From NCBI RefSeq assembly GCF_003112535.1, contig NZ_BEWA01000018.1, positions 1 through 64,000 on the forward strand: a stretch of DNA of 64,000 nucleotides. The letters run 5' to 3'. Under the pieces are notes generated by a model. The model made no database searches. It was not told where the DNA came from and saw nothing but the letters and a program-made list of their open reading frames with translations. The position numbers and the translations under genes were made by a program. The stretch is from Streptomyces rishiriensis (GTDB lineage: Bacteria; Actinomycetota; Actinomycetes; Streptomycetales; Streptomycetaceae). Positions 8,723-21,151 of the stretch are shown here, piece by piece. Position 1 is the stretch's first letter, and each line of letters begins with the position of its first letter.

Positions 8723-9604
8723 ATGAATGCCGTGACGGCACAGGCACCGACGGCCACGGCAGCACGGGCGGACGCCGACAGCCCGTGCGAAGGGGTTCCG
8801 TTCATCGACGCCCCCGCCCAGGTGAGCCCGAAGGACGCGCGGGAGCTGTCGCGCCGCTTCTTCGACCGGCTGGCCGTCGTGGAGGAGGGCACCCGCGAGC
8901 ACCAGTACGTGCGCAACACCCTGATCGAGATGAATCTCTCCCTCGTGCGGTACGCGGCCTCCCGCTTCCGCGGCCGGGGCGACACGATGGAGGACATCGT
9001 CCAGGTCGGCACCATCGGGCTGATCAAGGCCATCGACCGGTTCGAGCTCACCCGCGAGGTCGAGTTCACCTCCTTCGCCGTGCCGTACATCGTCGGTGAG
9101 ATCAAGCGTTTCTTCCGTGACACGAGCTGGGCCGTGCACGTGCCGCGCCGGCTTCAGGAGGCGCGGGTCGAACTGGCCAAGGCCACCGAGGAACTGCAGA
9201 CGCGGCTGGGCCGGATGCCCACCACCCGTGAGCTGTCGCAGCTGATGTCGCTGTCCGAGGAGGAGGTCATCGAGGCGCGCAAGGCGTCCAACTGCTACAC
9301 CTCCGCCTCCCTGGACGCGGCCCTCACCTCCGACGGCGGCGCGGACGGGGAGTCCGTGCTGGCGGACTTCATCGGCGTGCAGGATCCCGCGCTGGAGCTG
9401 GTGGAGGACTTCCACTCGCTCGCGCCGCTGGTCGCCGAGCTCGACGAGAGGGAGCGGCGGATCCTCCACCTGCGGTTCGTCGAGGAGCGCACCCAGGCGG
9501 AGATCGGCAGGGAGCTCGGCATCTCGCAGATGCACGTCTCTCGGTTGATCAGCCGCATGGTGCAGCGGCTGCGGACCGGTCTGCTGGGGCCCGAGATCGC
9601 CTGA
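8723..9604 (+). CDS. RNA polymerase sigma factor, SigB/SigF/SigG family
   Basis: A 293-residue alternative sigma factor. Region 2 shows NLSLVRYAASRFRGRGDTME and VGTIGLIKAIDRFE; region 3 begins VPRRLQEARVELAKATEEL; region 4 has the helix-turn-helix TQAEIGRELGISQMHVSRLI. The layout matches Streptomyces sigma factors of the SigB/F/G/H group, which are controlled by partner switching with RsbW-like kinases and STAS antagonists, several of which surround it. ATG 8723 is preceded by a GGAG about 9 nt upstream. I cannot decide from sequence which of the many Streptomyces paralogues it is. A hairpin follows the stop codon. Confidence 0.95.
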   Translation: MNAVTAQAPTATAARADADSPCEGVPFIDAPAQVSPKDARELSRRFFDRLAVVEEGTREHQYVRNTLIEMNLSLVRYAASRFRGRGDTMEDIVQVGTIGLIKAIDRFELTREVEFTSFAVPYIVGEIKRFFRDTSWAVHVPRRLQEARVELAKATEELQTRLGRMPTTRELSQLMSLSEEEVIEARKASNCYTSASLDAALTSDGGADGESVLADFIGVQDPALELVEDFHSLAPLVAELDERERRILHLRFVEERTQAEIGRELGISQMHVSRLISRMVQRLRTGLLGPEIA

Positions 9605-9643
9605 CCCGCGCCCGGTGGATCCGGGCCCGCATCACCTCACCCG

Positions 9644-9672
9644 CCCGGGACGGCGCAGGCCGCCGTTCCGGG
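9644..9672 (+). terminator. Hairpin after the sigma gene
   Basis: CCCGGGACGGCG and CGCCGTTCCGGG form a 12-bp stem with one G-U pair and a CAGGC loop, 40 nt after the sigma factor stop. Confidence 0.55.
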
Positions 9673-9691
9673 CACAAACATGTTCGGGTAC
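9665..9691 (+). promoter_or_regulatory. Possible sigma-B-like promoter (GTTCCG-N15-GGGTAC)
   Basis: The -10 GGGTAC is a perfect sigma-B-type element and the -35 GTTCCG resembles the Bacillus GTTTAA, but the stricter Streptomyces GNNT spacing is not met. It would give a leader of over 200 nt to the hybrid kinase. Confidence 0.35.
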
Positions 9692-9761
9692 CCAGCTTCC
9701 GGTCATGCATGCATGGTGTGCACCGTCTGGAATTCCTGTGTGGGCGACGTGACGTGAGGCT

Positions 9762-9791
9762 TTGTTTCCGTGCGCTCGTGTGGGTTAGCCT
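9762..9791 (+). promoter_or_regulatory. Possible HrdB-type promoter for the hybrid kinase
   Basis: TTGTTT and TAGCCT are separated by 18 nt, a reasonable vegetative promoter for Streptomyces. The kinase start is about 130 nt downstream. Confidence 0.4.
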
Positions 9792-9924
9792 GCGGCGGAT
9801 TTCTCTCATCGCACACTTCCGTGAACTGCGGAAACACAGGCGCGACATGCGGGGCCGCTCACCCGGGCGGCCCGGTTCCGAGTCCCCGCCCGGGGGGCTC
9901 CTGGGGAGCGGAACGAGGATACGC

Positions 9925-14196
<4,272 letters not shown>

Positions 14197-14251
14197 GGAC
14201 GTCCTGCCCGCCCCGCGCCCCAGGCGTCCCCAGCCGAGGAGACCGCACACC

Positions 14252-16741
14252 GTGACCATTCCCGCCCAGCCCACCGAATCCGGTGACGCCCGGTCCCTGC
14301 CGGCGCCGGCCGGCACCGTCGGGGCCACGACCGCCACGGCGAGCCCGGCCCCGCCGGCCGGGCACGAGCGCGTGTCCGGGCCGGACGCGGGCCGGCCGGA
14401 GGCCGACGCCGCTTCCTCGCCGGTGGGCCGGCTCGCCGCCACGGTGGACCGGCTGCGCCGGGAGGTGCAGGCGGCCCAGGCCGAGGCCGAGGGCCGGGCC
14501 TTGGTCGAGCTCGCCAAGGGCATCCTGGTGGAGCGCCTGGGCTGCGGGCCGGCCGAGGCGGCCCAGCAGCTGTCCGACCTGGCCGAGCAGGCCGGCACGA
14601 CGCCGCTGGAGTTGGCGGTCGACGTCATCAACCAGGCGGCCAAGGACCGGGTCTCGGAGGTGACCGAGGCCTTCCTCGCCGTCGTCCGCGGGTCGGACGA
14701 GCCGACGGAGTCGGTCGCGGTGAGGCTGCGGGCCGCCGAGAGCGCGGCGCTGGCGGCGGCGCACGACACCCAGGCCGTGGCCGACTCCCTGCTCCAGCAC
14801 GCCCTGGGTCCGCTGGGCGCGGTGGCCGTGGCGATCTGGGCCACGGGCTCCGACGGCTCGCTGACTCTGGCCGGAAGCGCGGGCTTCTCCCCCGGCGAGG
14901 CCGAGCGCTGGCGGTACGTGCCACCGGACGTGGCCACGGTGGCCCGTGTCGCGCTCAGCGAGGGCTCCACCCAGTGGATCGGCTCACTCGAACGGACCGG
15001 ACTGCCCACCCTCGGCCGTCAGCTGCACCCCGACGGCGGGCGGGTCGCCGTGCCCGCCGCGACCGCCGGGCGCGTCCAGGGGATCCTGGAGATCGCCTGG
15101 CCGGCGCCGCTGCCACCGCAGCCGCCCCAGGTGATGCGCCAGGTGGAGGCGCTGGCGGAGCTGTGCGCGCACACGCTGCAGTCGTACGCGCATGTGCGCG
15201 GGCACGACGAGCGGTCGGTCGTGCTGCCGGACGCGGCGGAGCTGATGGACCTGACGGACGGCCTGCACGATCCGGCGCTGGTGCTCGTGCCGCACGTCGA
15301 CGGGTCGGGAAAGCTCCTGGACTTCCGCATCCAGCACGCCAACGACCGTTTCCTCGACCCGGCCGGCCGGCCGCGGGCCGTGATCAACGGCGCGCTGCTG
15401 CTGGAGGCCTACCCGATGGCCGCCGGCGGGGGCGACCTCTTCCAGCGCATCGAGCGCGTGCACGCGACGGGCGAGCCGTTCCGGGCCCGCCGGATGAGTC
15501 TGACCGCGCTGGTCGGCGAGGTGCCGCTGGCGGCGGTGGCCGACCTCAGCATCAGCCGGCACGGCACGTGTGTGCTGCTGATCTGGCGGATCGAGGACGA
15601 GGCGGCGCGGCTGGCGAGCCTGTTGCAGAACGCCCAGCGGCTCGGCCGCATCGGCGGCTTCGAGGAGGACCTCCTCACCGGCGAGACCACCTGGAACGGG
15701 CAGCTGTTCGCCCTGTACGGGCGGCCGCTGTCGAGCTCCCCGGTCCGGCTGGAGGAACTGTCGGAGCACACCCACCCCGACGACGCGGTCGTCGTGGGCC
15801 GTCTGCTGCGCACGCTGCTGCACCACCGCCGGCCCGCGTCCGCCGCCTTCCGGCTGCAGCGGCCGGACGGGGTGACCCGGCACATGCGGATCGTGGCCGA
15901 GCCGGTGCTGGACACCGACGGGCGGCTGGTCGCCGTACGCGGGGCGTACCAGGACATCTCCTCCCAGCACTGGACGGAGGTGGCGCTGGCCGCCACCCGC
16001 GACCAGCTGGCGCAGACCGAGCAGCAGGCCAGCGAGCGCAGCCGGCTGACGCTGCAGCTCCAGCACGCGATCATGCCGCCCACCCGGGCCCCGCTGGAGG
16101 CCCCCGGCCTCCAGGTGGCCGTCCGCTACCGGCCGGCCGAGGAGGAGCATCTGGTGGGGGGCGACTGGTACGACGCCGTCGTGCTGCCCTCCGGGCTGGT
16201 GATGCTGTGCGTGGGCGACGTCGCCGGGCACGGCATCGAGGCGGCCACCAGCATGGTGGTGCTGCGCAACGCGCTGCGCGGACTGGCGGTGACCGGGGCG
16301 GGCCCGGGGCAGCTGCTGTCGTGGCTCAACATCGTCGCCCATCATCTGACGGGCTCCATCACGGCCACCGCGGTGTGCGGTCTGTACGACCCGTCCCGGC
16401 ACACCCTGCGCTGGGCCCGGGCGGGTCATCTGCCGCCGGTGCTGGTGCGGGACGCCCAGGCGGCCCCGCTGCCCCTGCTCAGGGGGATGCTGCTGGGCGC
16501 CGTGCCGGACACGGAGTACGAGGAGGAGGAGGTCCAGCTCGCCGCGGACGACACCCTGCTGATGTACACCGACGGACTGATCGAGCGGCGCGACCGTTCC
16601 GTGGAGGAGTCGCTGACCCAGCTGCTGGTGCAGGCCCGCACGGCGCCGCCGACCCTGGACCAGCAGCTGGACCGGCTGCTCACGTACAGCAGGTCCGACA
16701 CGGACGACGACACCTGCATCGTGGGCATCAGGCTGCGTTAG
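14252..16741 (+). CDS. PP2C/SpoIIE phosphatase with ANTAR, GAF and PAS domains
   Basis: An 829-residue cytoplasmic protein. After a Pro/Ala-rich N-terminus, residues about 70-130 form an ANTAR-like RNA-binding module (LVELAKGILVERLGCGPAEA). A GAF domain follows (about 160-300), then PAS-like regions (about 330-570) and a SpoIIE-type PP2C domain (about 600-829). Metal-site motifs are intact: GGDWYDA, VGDVAGHGIEA, YTDGLIERR and DDDTCIV. It should dephosphorylate STAS-domain antagonists and so favour sigma release; the immediate downstream gene is such a STAS protein. GTG 14252 has a GAGGAG site. The hybrid kinase lies just upstream on the same strand and may share its transcript. Confidence 0.9.
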   Translation: MTIPAQPTESGDARSLPAPAGTVGATTATASPAPPAGHERVSGPDAGRPEADAASSPVGRLAATVDRLRREVQAAQAEAEGRALVELAKGILVERLGCGPAEAAQQLSDLAEQAGTTPLELAVDVINQAAKDRVSEVTEAFLAVVRGSDEPTESVAVRLRAAESAALAAAHDTQAVADSLLQHALGPLGAVAVAIWATGSDGSLTLAGSAGFSPGEAERWRYVPPDVATVARVALSEGSTQWIGSLERTGLPTLGRQLHPDGGRVAVPAATAGRVQGILEIAWPAPLPPQPPQVMRQVEALAELCAHTLQSYAHVRGHDERSVVLPDAAELMDLTDGLHDPALVLVPHVDGSGKLLDFRIQHANDRFLDPAGRPRAVINGALLLEAYPMAAGGGDLFQRIERVHATGEPFRARRMSLTALVGEVPLAAVADLSISRHGTCVLLIWRIEDEAARLASLLQNAQRLGRIGGFEEDLLTGETTWNGQLFALYGRPLSSSPVRLEELSEHTHPDDAVVVGRLLRTLLHHRRPASAAFRLQRPDGVTRHMRIVAEPVLDTDGRLVAVRGAYQDISSQHWTEVALAATRDQLAQTEQQASERSRLTLQLQHAIMPPTRAPLEAPGLQVAVRYRPAEEEHLVGGDWYDAVVLPSGLVMLCVGDVAGHGIEAATSMVVLRNALRGLAVTGAGPGQLLSWLNIVAHHLTGSITATAVCGLYDPSRHTLRWARAGHLPPVLVRDAQAAPLPLLRGMLLGAVPDTEYEEEEVQLAADDTLLMYTDGLIERRDRSVEESLTQLLVQARTAPPTLDQQLDRLLTYSRSDTDDDTCIVGIRLR

Positions 16742-16774
16742 GAGGCCGGGCCGTCACGCGTGTGCGGCTCCGAT

Positions 16775-16799
16775 GCATGTCCCGGCGAATCGGGGGTAT
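16775..16799 (+). promoter_or_regulatory. Candidate sigma-B-type promoter upstream of the STAS gene
   Basis: GCAT, 15 nt, GGGTAT matches GNNT-N14-16-GGGTAY exactly. It lies in the 224-bp gap before the STAS gene and would give a leader of about 160 nt. No gene is visible in that gap. Confidence 0.5.
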
Positions 16800-16965
16800 C
16801 CGGCTGTGCGCACCAACAGGCCGGGATTCGGCGGGTGGAAGGGGCTGGACCGGACCATGCGGAACGTCTCCGTGCCGCAGCCCGTCGGCCCCGTCCACCG
16901 TCACGGCGCATCGATGTCGCTCGCCGGGGCAAGACGCCCCCGACCGCCAGCTTTCGGAGGAACAC

Positions 16966-17364
16966 GTGTCCATCGCCCAGAACCCCCTGTCCGTCGAGGT
17001 CACCCTCCCTCGTGAGGACGTCGCCCTGGTCACGGTCGCGGGGCATCTCGATCTCGACACCGCGACCGAGTTCCAGGCCCATCTGGCCAACCAGCTCCAT
17101 CACGGACGAAGGCACTTCCTCATCGACCTCTCCGAGGTCCCCTTCATGGACTCGTCCGGGATGAACATCATCCTGCGGGTCTACCAGGAGGCCCGGAGCC
17201 TGCCGGGCAGTGTGCATGTGATCAATCCGACGCCGGCCGTGCGCCGGGTCCTGGACCTCACCGGGGTCAGCATCACCGTGCCCATATCGGACAAGCCTGA
17301 GCAGGCCCTGGAGCTCATCGACCGGCAGCAGGCGTCCGAGTCGTCCGAGCCGTCCGGGGACTGA
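16966..17364 (+). CDS. STAS-domain anti-sigma factor antagonist
   Basis: A 132-residue SpoIIAA/RsbV-like protein. The STAS fold is clear (ALVTVAGHLDLDTATEF, then FLIDLSEVPFMDSSGMNIIL), and the DSSG loop carries the serine expected to be phosphorylated by an RsbW-type kinase and released by a PP2C phosphatase. The GTG start has a perfect GGAGG site 5 nt upstream. It stands directly after the ANTAR-PP2C gene, a likely partner, and is preceded by a sigma-B-type promoter match. The last 20 residues are Glu/Ser-rich and probably disordered. It is similar in position to the ArsI-type antagonist locus of S. coelicolor as I remember it; I could not check that. Confidence 0.92.
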   Translation: MSIAQNPLSVEVTLPREDVALVTVAGHLDLDTATEFQAHLANQLHHGRRHFLIDLSEVPFMDSSGMNIILRVYQEARSLPGSVHVINPTPAVRRVLDLTGVSITVPISDKPEQALELIDRQQASESSEPSGD

Positions 17365-17444
17365 GCGGCGGGACACCGTCCGCCGGGTCTCCGGCGCCGG
17401 GCCGGGCCAGGAAAACACGCAGGTGCGGACGACTGTCGTCCAAT

Positions 17445-17462
17445 AGTTGTCATTTGACAACT
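17445..17462. promoter_or_regulatory. MarR-like operator palindrome
   Basis: AGTTGTCA-TT-TGACAACT, 8-bp perfect arms, is an AT-rich island in a GC-rich region and has the TTGTC/GACAA form of many MarR-family operators. It lies between the STAS gene and the converging marR gene, not upstream of either, so its target is unclear. The 190-bp gap around it holds no gene I can support. Confidence 0.5.
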
Positions 17463-17554
17463 GTGCGCGGGAAGCAACAGAGTGAGCGGGACAGATGCGG
17501 GCGGGAGGGATCACGGATGCGCCGGTGGGCGAACCCGATCACCCGGGAACAGCG

Positions 17555-18040
17555 TCAGGCGGTCCGGGCGTCAGCGGCGCCGGACTCGTGGATCTGCGCG
17601 GCCGCGGCCGCGCAGAACGCCTCCAGGCCGCTCAGCAGCGCGGTGCGCTGCGCGGCCGGCATCTGCTCCAGCACGCCTTCCAGCGCCGCTTCCCGGCGCG
17701 ACCTGAGGTCGGCGAGGAAGGCGCTCCCGCGGCGGCTCAGGAACAGCTCCAGCTCCCGGCGGCTCCCGGCGGAGGTGCGCCGCTCGACGAAGCCGACGGC
17801 CTGGAGCCGGTCGCACAGCCGGCTGGTGGACGGCGGAGTGGACCCGAGGGAGTCGGCGAGCGTGCGCAGGTTGATGCCCTCGTGGTGCTCCAGGATGAAC
17901 AGCACCCGCAGCTGGGAGGCGGAGACCGGCGCCGTGGAGGCGCGGCCCCAGAGCACTTCCAGCAGCTCCGACGCCTGTGAGGTCACACGCGCCACCTGCT
18001 GGGGCTGCGGACGCGAGGAGCGCGAGGAGGGCGACATCAC
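17555..18040 (-). CDS. MarR-family transcriptional regulator
   Basis: A 161-residue winged-helix regulator: SASQLRVLFILEHHEGINLR leads into the recognition region LADSLGSTPPSTSRLCDRL and the wing VERRTSAGSRRELEL. It is divergent from the stressosome operon with 72 bp between the starts and probably controls it. It resembles the MarR gene at the other end of the operon (24058-24582), which shares STxSRLCDRLxAxGxxER; the two look like paralogues bracketing the module. The first of two adjacent ATGs is used; no strong ribosome site is seen. Ligand unknown. Confidence 0.88.
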   Translation of the reverse strand: MMSPSSRSSRPQPQQVARVTSQASELLEVLWGRASTAPVSASQLRVLFILEHHEGINLRTLADSLGSTPPSTSRLCDRLQAVGFVERRTSAGSRRELELFLSRRGSAFLADLRSRREAALEGVLEQMPAAQRTALLSGLEAFCAAAAAQIHESGAADARTA

Positions 18041-18112
18041 GGTGACACTCTCGCAGGCTTCTCGACGGCTGTCAGCCCACCCCCGCCCGCGGGAGACGAC
18101 GGGACCGACCGC

Positions 18113-19393
18113 GTGAACAGACTCGTCGCCGCCGCGCGCGCTCTGCGCACGGCGTCACCGCACCGGCTGCCCGGCGCTCTGCACACCGTGCTGCGCGCCC
18201 ACTACGCGGCCGAAGCGGTCGACCTCCTGCTGGCCGACTACGGGATGACCGCGCTGCTGAGCGTGGCGTCCGACGGGCCCGGCGTGCGGGACCGGCGGAC
18301 GGTCCCGCTGCACGGCAGCGCCCCCGGCCGCGCCTTCGGGGCCCAGGAACCGTACCTGGAGGACCTCGACGACGGGTTCGTCCTCGCGCATCTGCCCGTG
18401 ACCGTGCGCGGCGACCGGCTGGGCGTCCTGTCGGTCACGCTGCCCGGCGCGGAGTCCGACGACCGGCGGCTGGCCGAACTCGCCGAGCTGGCGCAGCTCC
18501 TGGGGCACGAGGTCGTCGTCGCCGAACGCGACACCGACGTCTACCGGCAGGCGCGCCGCACGGACCGGCTGACGCTGGCGGCCGAGATGCAGTGGGAGCT
18601 GCTCCCGGCCCGGTCCTGCGCCGGCGACGAGTACGCGCTGGGCGCCCAACTGGAGCCCGCCTACGCCGTCTTCGGCGACAACTTCGACTGGGCCGCCTCC
18701 GCCGACCGGTTGATGGTCTACGTCACCAACGGCATGGGCGAGGGCATCGAGGCGTCGTTGCTGACCGGGCTCGGGATCAACGCGCTGCGCAACGCGCGCC
18801 GGGCCGGGATCCCGATCGCGGACCAGGCGGCCCTCGCCGACCAGGCGATCCACGCCCACTACCGGGGCGAGGCGCATCTGTCGGTGCTCCTGGTGGAGAT
18901 CGAGCTGTCCACGGGACGCATGCGGGTCGTCGACGCCGGTTCGCCGCAGCTGCTGCTGGTGCGCGACCGGACCCTGACCCGGGTGGCGCTCGACGCACAG
19001 CTGCCGCTGGGCATGTTCGAGGAGACCGACTACACGGCGCAGGAGTTCGGCCTGCTCCCCGGCGACCGGCTGATCTTCGTCAGCGACGGGGTGCACGCGG
19101 TCGCCTCGCCCAGCGGCGAGACCTACGGCGAGCACGCGCTCGCCCGGGCGGTGGCGTCGGCGGCCCTGCTGCCGGCGGCCGACGTCCCCGGCGCGGTGCT
19201 GCGCGACCTCACCGGTCACCGGGGCAGACCCGAGCCGGACGACGACGCGCTGGTCGTGTGTCTCGACTGGTTCGGAGGACGACCCGTGTCGCCGTCCGGC
19301 CGCCCCGATGCCGATCTGTCGCCCGAAGACGGGCACAGCACGGTCCCCTCGCCATCGACGGGACCACAGCGAGACCACGCGGACGAGGAGTGA
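18113..19393 (+). CDS. SpoIIE/PP2C-fold protein, first gene of stressosome operon, degenerate active site
   Basis: A 426-residue protein with an N-terminal GAF-like region and a C-terminal SpoIIE-type PP2C domain (about 150-400). Some motifs are kept (GDNFDWA for the first metal pair, DDDALVV at the end), but the second metal motif, normally GDVxGHG, reads VTNGMGEG with Asn206 replacing Asp, and the usual TDGL is SDGV. Catalysis may be lost or changed. The last 40 residues are disordered. The GTG start lacks a good Shine-Dalgarno. Its TGA overlaps the GTG of rsbR by 4 bp. It is probably a regulator or weak phosphatase for the RsbR/S proteins; experimental support for this family member is unknown to me. 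Confidence 0.82.
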   Translation: MNRLVAAARALRTASPHRLPGALHTVLRAHYAAEAVDLLLADYGMTALLSVASDGPGVRDRRTVPLHGSAPGRAFGAQEPYLEDLDDGFVLAHLPVTVRGDRLGVLSVTLPGAESDDRRLAELAELAQLLGHEVVVAERDTDVYRQARRTDRLTLAAEMQWELLPARSCAGDEYALGAQLEPAYAVFGDNFDWAASADRLMVYVTNGMGEGIEASLLTGLGINALRNARRAGIPIADQAALADQAIHAHYRGEAHLSVLLVEIELSTGRMRVVDAGSPQLLLVRDRTLTRVALDAQLPLGMFEETDYTAQEFGLLPGDRLIFVSDGVHAVASPSGETYGEHALARAVASAALLPAADVPGAVLRDLTGHRGRPEPDDDALVVCLDWFGGRPVSPSGRPDADLSPEDGHSTVPSPSTGPQRDHADEE

Positions 19394-20304
19394 AGCAGTT
19401 GCCGGAACACCACACGACGGCACGGAACACGGAGAACCCGGTGCCCACACAGGAGGTCGGCGCGTTCCTGGGCCGCCGCCGTGAGCAGCTCGCCCAGCGA
19501 TGGGCCGACGAACCCCTGTTCCGCGCGGTGTTCACCGTCTCGCGCGACGAGGCGGTGGAAGCGGGCCGGGCGGTCGCCGACGCACTCGCCCAGGTGGCCG
19601 GATCCGGCCGGGTGGAGGACACCGACAGCCCCGGCTTCACGCCGGTGCGCGAGCAGCTGACGCGCATGGCGGCCTCCCGGGGCCGCGCCGGCCTGACCGC
19701 CGCGCAGATCTCCCGCGAGGTCGACGCCCTGCGCCGACCCGCGGTGGACCTGCTCGTGGCCGACCTTCCGCAGGCGTCGTCCGAGCACGTCAGGGAGTGC
19801 GCGACGACCCTCACCGCGCTGATGGGGACGCTGCGGCTGGTGGTGATGGAGACGTCGCTCACCGAGGGCCAGGCCCTCATCGACCGGCAGCAGGTGCAAC
19901 TGCTGGAGGTCGCCACCCCGGTCATCCGGCTCTGGGACGGCATCGTCGGCGTCCCGCTGATCGGCACGCTCGACAGCGCCCGCAGCCAGGTCGTGATGGA
20001 GACCCTGCTGGAGTCGGTCGTCGACCAGCAGGCGCGGTTCGCGATCCTGGACATCACCGGGGTGCCGACGGTCGACTCGCTGGTGGCGCAGCACCTGATG
20101 AAGACCGTGGCCGCCGTGCGGCTGATGGGCGCGGAGTGCGTCGTCTCGGGCATCCGGCCCGCCATCGCGCAGACGATCGTCCACCTCGGCCTGGACCTGC
20201 CCGTGGTCACCCGCTCCAGCCTCGCCGACGCGCTGGCCTACGCCCTGCACCGGCTGGGCGCCGACATCGTCTCCGTGACGCCCGGCGGTGCTGGTACCCG
20301 GTGA
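19390..20304 (+). CDS. rsbR: RsbR-type stressosome scaffold protein
   Basis: A 304-residue protein. The variable N-terminal half (about 1-170) is helical and would be the sensor turret; the C-terminal STAS domain (about 185-285) is RsbR-like, with VATPVIRLWDGIVGVPLIGT, DITGVPTVDSLVAQHL and GIRPAIAQTIVHLGL. The threonine in TIVHLGL corresponds to the site phosphorylated by RsbT in Bacillus RsbRA (Thr205); the Thr171 position falls in DITGVPTVDS. GTG 19390 overlaps the previous TGA by 4 bp and follows a GACGAGGAG site; a GTG at 19441 is an alternative. The order RsbR-RsbS-RsbT-phosphatase is the conserved stressosome arrangement. Confidence 0.93.
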   Translation: MKQLPEHHTTARNTENPVPTQEVGAFLGRRREQLAQRWADEPLFRAVFTVSRDEAVEAGRAVADALAQVAGSGRVEDTDSPGFTPVREQLTRMAASRGRAGLTAAQISREVDALRRPAVDLLVADLPQASSEHVRECATTLTALMGTLRLVVMETSLTEGQALIDRQQVQLLEVATPVIRLWDGIVGVPLIGTLDSARSQVVMETLLESVVDQQARFAILDITGVPTVDSLVAQHLMKTVAAVRLMGAECVVSGIRPAIAQTIVHLGLDLPVVTRSSLADALAYALHRLGADIVSVTPGGAGTR

Positions 20305-20705
20305 ACCACGAACTCCCCCGCGCGGCCGCCGCCCCCGTGCCGGTGCTCCGGCTCGGCGACGTCCTGCTGATCACCCTGCAGGGCGACCTGCACGACGGCA
20401 CCGCGGAGCAACTGCAGCGGGACATCGCGGAGTCGATCGTCCGCAGCCGGGTGACCGGAGTGGTCATCGACATCTCCGGGGTCGAGATCATCGACTCCTA
20501 CCTCGGGCGCGTGCTGGCCGAGATCGCGGCCGGCTCACGTCTGCTCGCCGCCCGGACCGTGGTGGCGGGCATGCGGCCCGCCGTGGCGATCACCCTGGTG
20601 GAGCTGGGGCTGACGCTTCCGGGACTGCGGACCGCGCTCAGCACGGAGGCGGCCCTGGAACTGCTCGCGGAGCCTGCGGACCGCCCGCACCGGGAGCCGC
20701 GGTGA
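20301..20705 (+). CDS. rsbS: RsbS-type stressosome STAS protein
   Basis: A 134-residue single STAS domain: VLRLGDVLLITLQGDLHDGT, then VVIDISGVEIIDSYLGRVLAE, whose DSYLGR serine matches Ser59 of Bacillus RsbS, and MRPAVAITLVELGL. Together with RsbR it should form the stressosome core and hold RsbT. Its GTG overlaps the rsbR TGA by 4 bp and its own TGA overlaps the GTG of rsbT, so the three are translationally coupled. Confidence 0.93.
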   Translation: MNHELPRAAAAPVPVLRLGDVLLITLQGDLHDGTAEQLQRDIAESIVRSRVTGVVIDISGVEIIDSYLGRVLAEIAAGSRLLAARTVVAGMRPAVAITLVELGLTLPGLRTALSTEAALELLAEPADRPHREPR

Positions 20706-21151
20706 GCGGGACGGCCGCGGGCGTCGACGCCCGCCTGCCGATCCGCTCGGACCTGGACCTGGTGTGGGTGCGCCAGCACGTGCGCCAGGCGGCCGCCGCG
20801 GTCGGCTTCGGCCTGGTCGAGCAGACCAAGCTGGTCACGGCCGCCAGCGAGCTGGCCCGCAACACCCTGGTGTACGGCGGGGGCGGCGAGGTGACGACCG
20901 AGCGCGTGTCGGACGGGAGGGCGGCGCACGGACTGCGGCTGACCTTCACCGACCGCGGGCCGGGCATCCCCGACCTGGAAAAGGCCCTGAGCGACGGCTA
21001 CACCTCGGGCGACGGACTGGGCCTCGGCCTGGGCGGAGCGCGTCGGCTGGTGCACGAGTTCGCCATCGACAGCACGCCCGGCTCCGGGACCACGGTCACG
21101 GTGACCTCCTGGGCCACGCGCCCGCCCCGGCCGCGTGAGGAGCTGCGATGA
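20702..21151 (+). CDS. rsbT: RsbT-type serine/threonine kinase
   Basis: A 149-residue GHKL kinase of the RsbT type, with N-box ELARNTLVYGGGG, G1 DRGPGIP and G2 GDGLGLGLGGARR, all intact. In known stressosomes RsbT phosphorylates RsbR and RsbS, leaves the complex and activates a downstream phosphatase. Here the downstream target is probably one of the PP2C proteins in the same operon. GTG 20702 and the closing ATGA overlap show tight coupling at both ends. Confidence 0.93.
   Translation: MSGTAAGVDARLPIRSDLDLVWVRQHVRQAAAAVGFGLVEQTKLVTAASELARNTLVYGGGGEVTTERVSDGRAAHGLRLTFTDRGPGIPDLEKALSDGYTSGDGLGLGLGGARRLVHEFAIDSTPGSGTTVTVTSWATRPPRPREELR

Larger units (their letters stand above)
9605..9924 (+). 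other. 320-bp gap with hairpin and two promoter-like sequences, no gene
   Basis: Between the sigma gene and the hybrid kinase I see a terminator-like hairpin, a GGGTAC element and a TTGTTT/TAGCCT pair (each listed separately), but no credible coding sequence. The kinase frame is open upstream to an ATG at 9709, but that extension has no ribosome site and an atypical composition. Confidence 0.7.

Noticed and set aside
9709..9924. N-terminal extension of the hybrid kinase from ATG 9709
   Set aside because: No Shine-Dalgarno, atypical residue composition, and promoter-like elements lie inside it; ATG 9925 has a good site.
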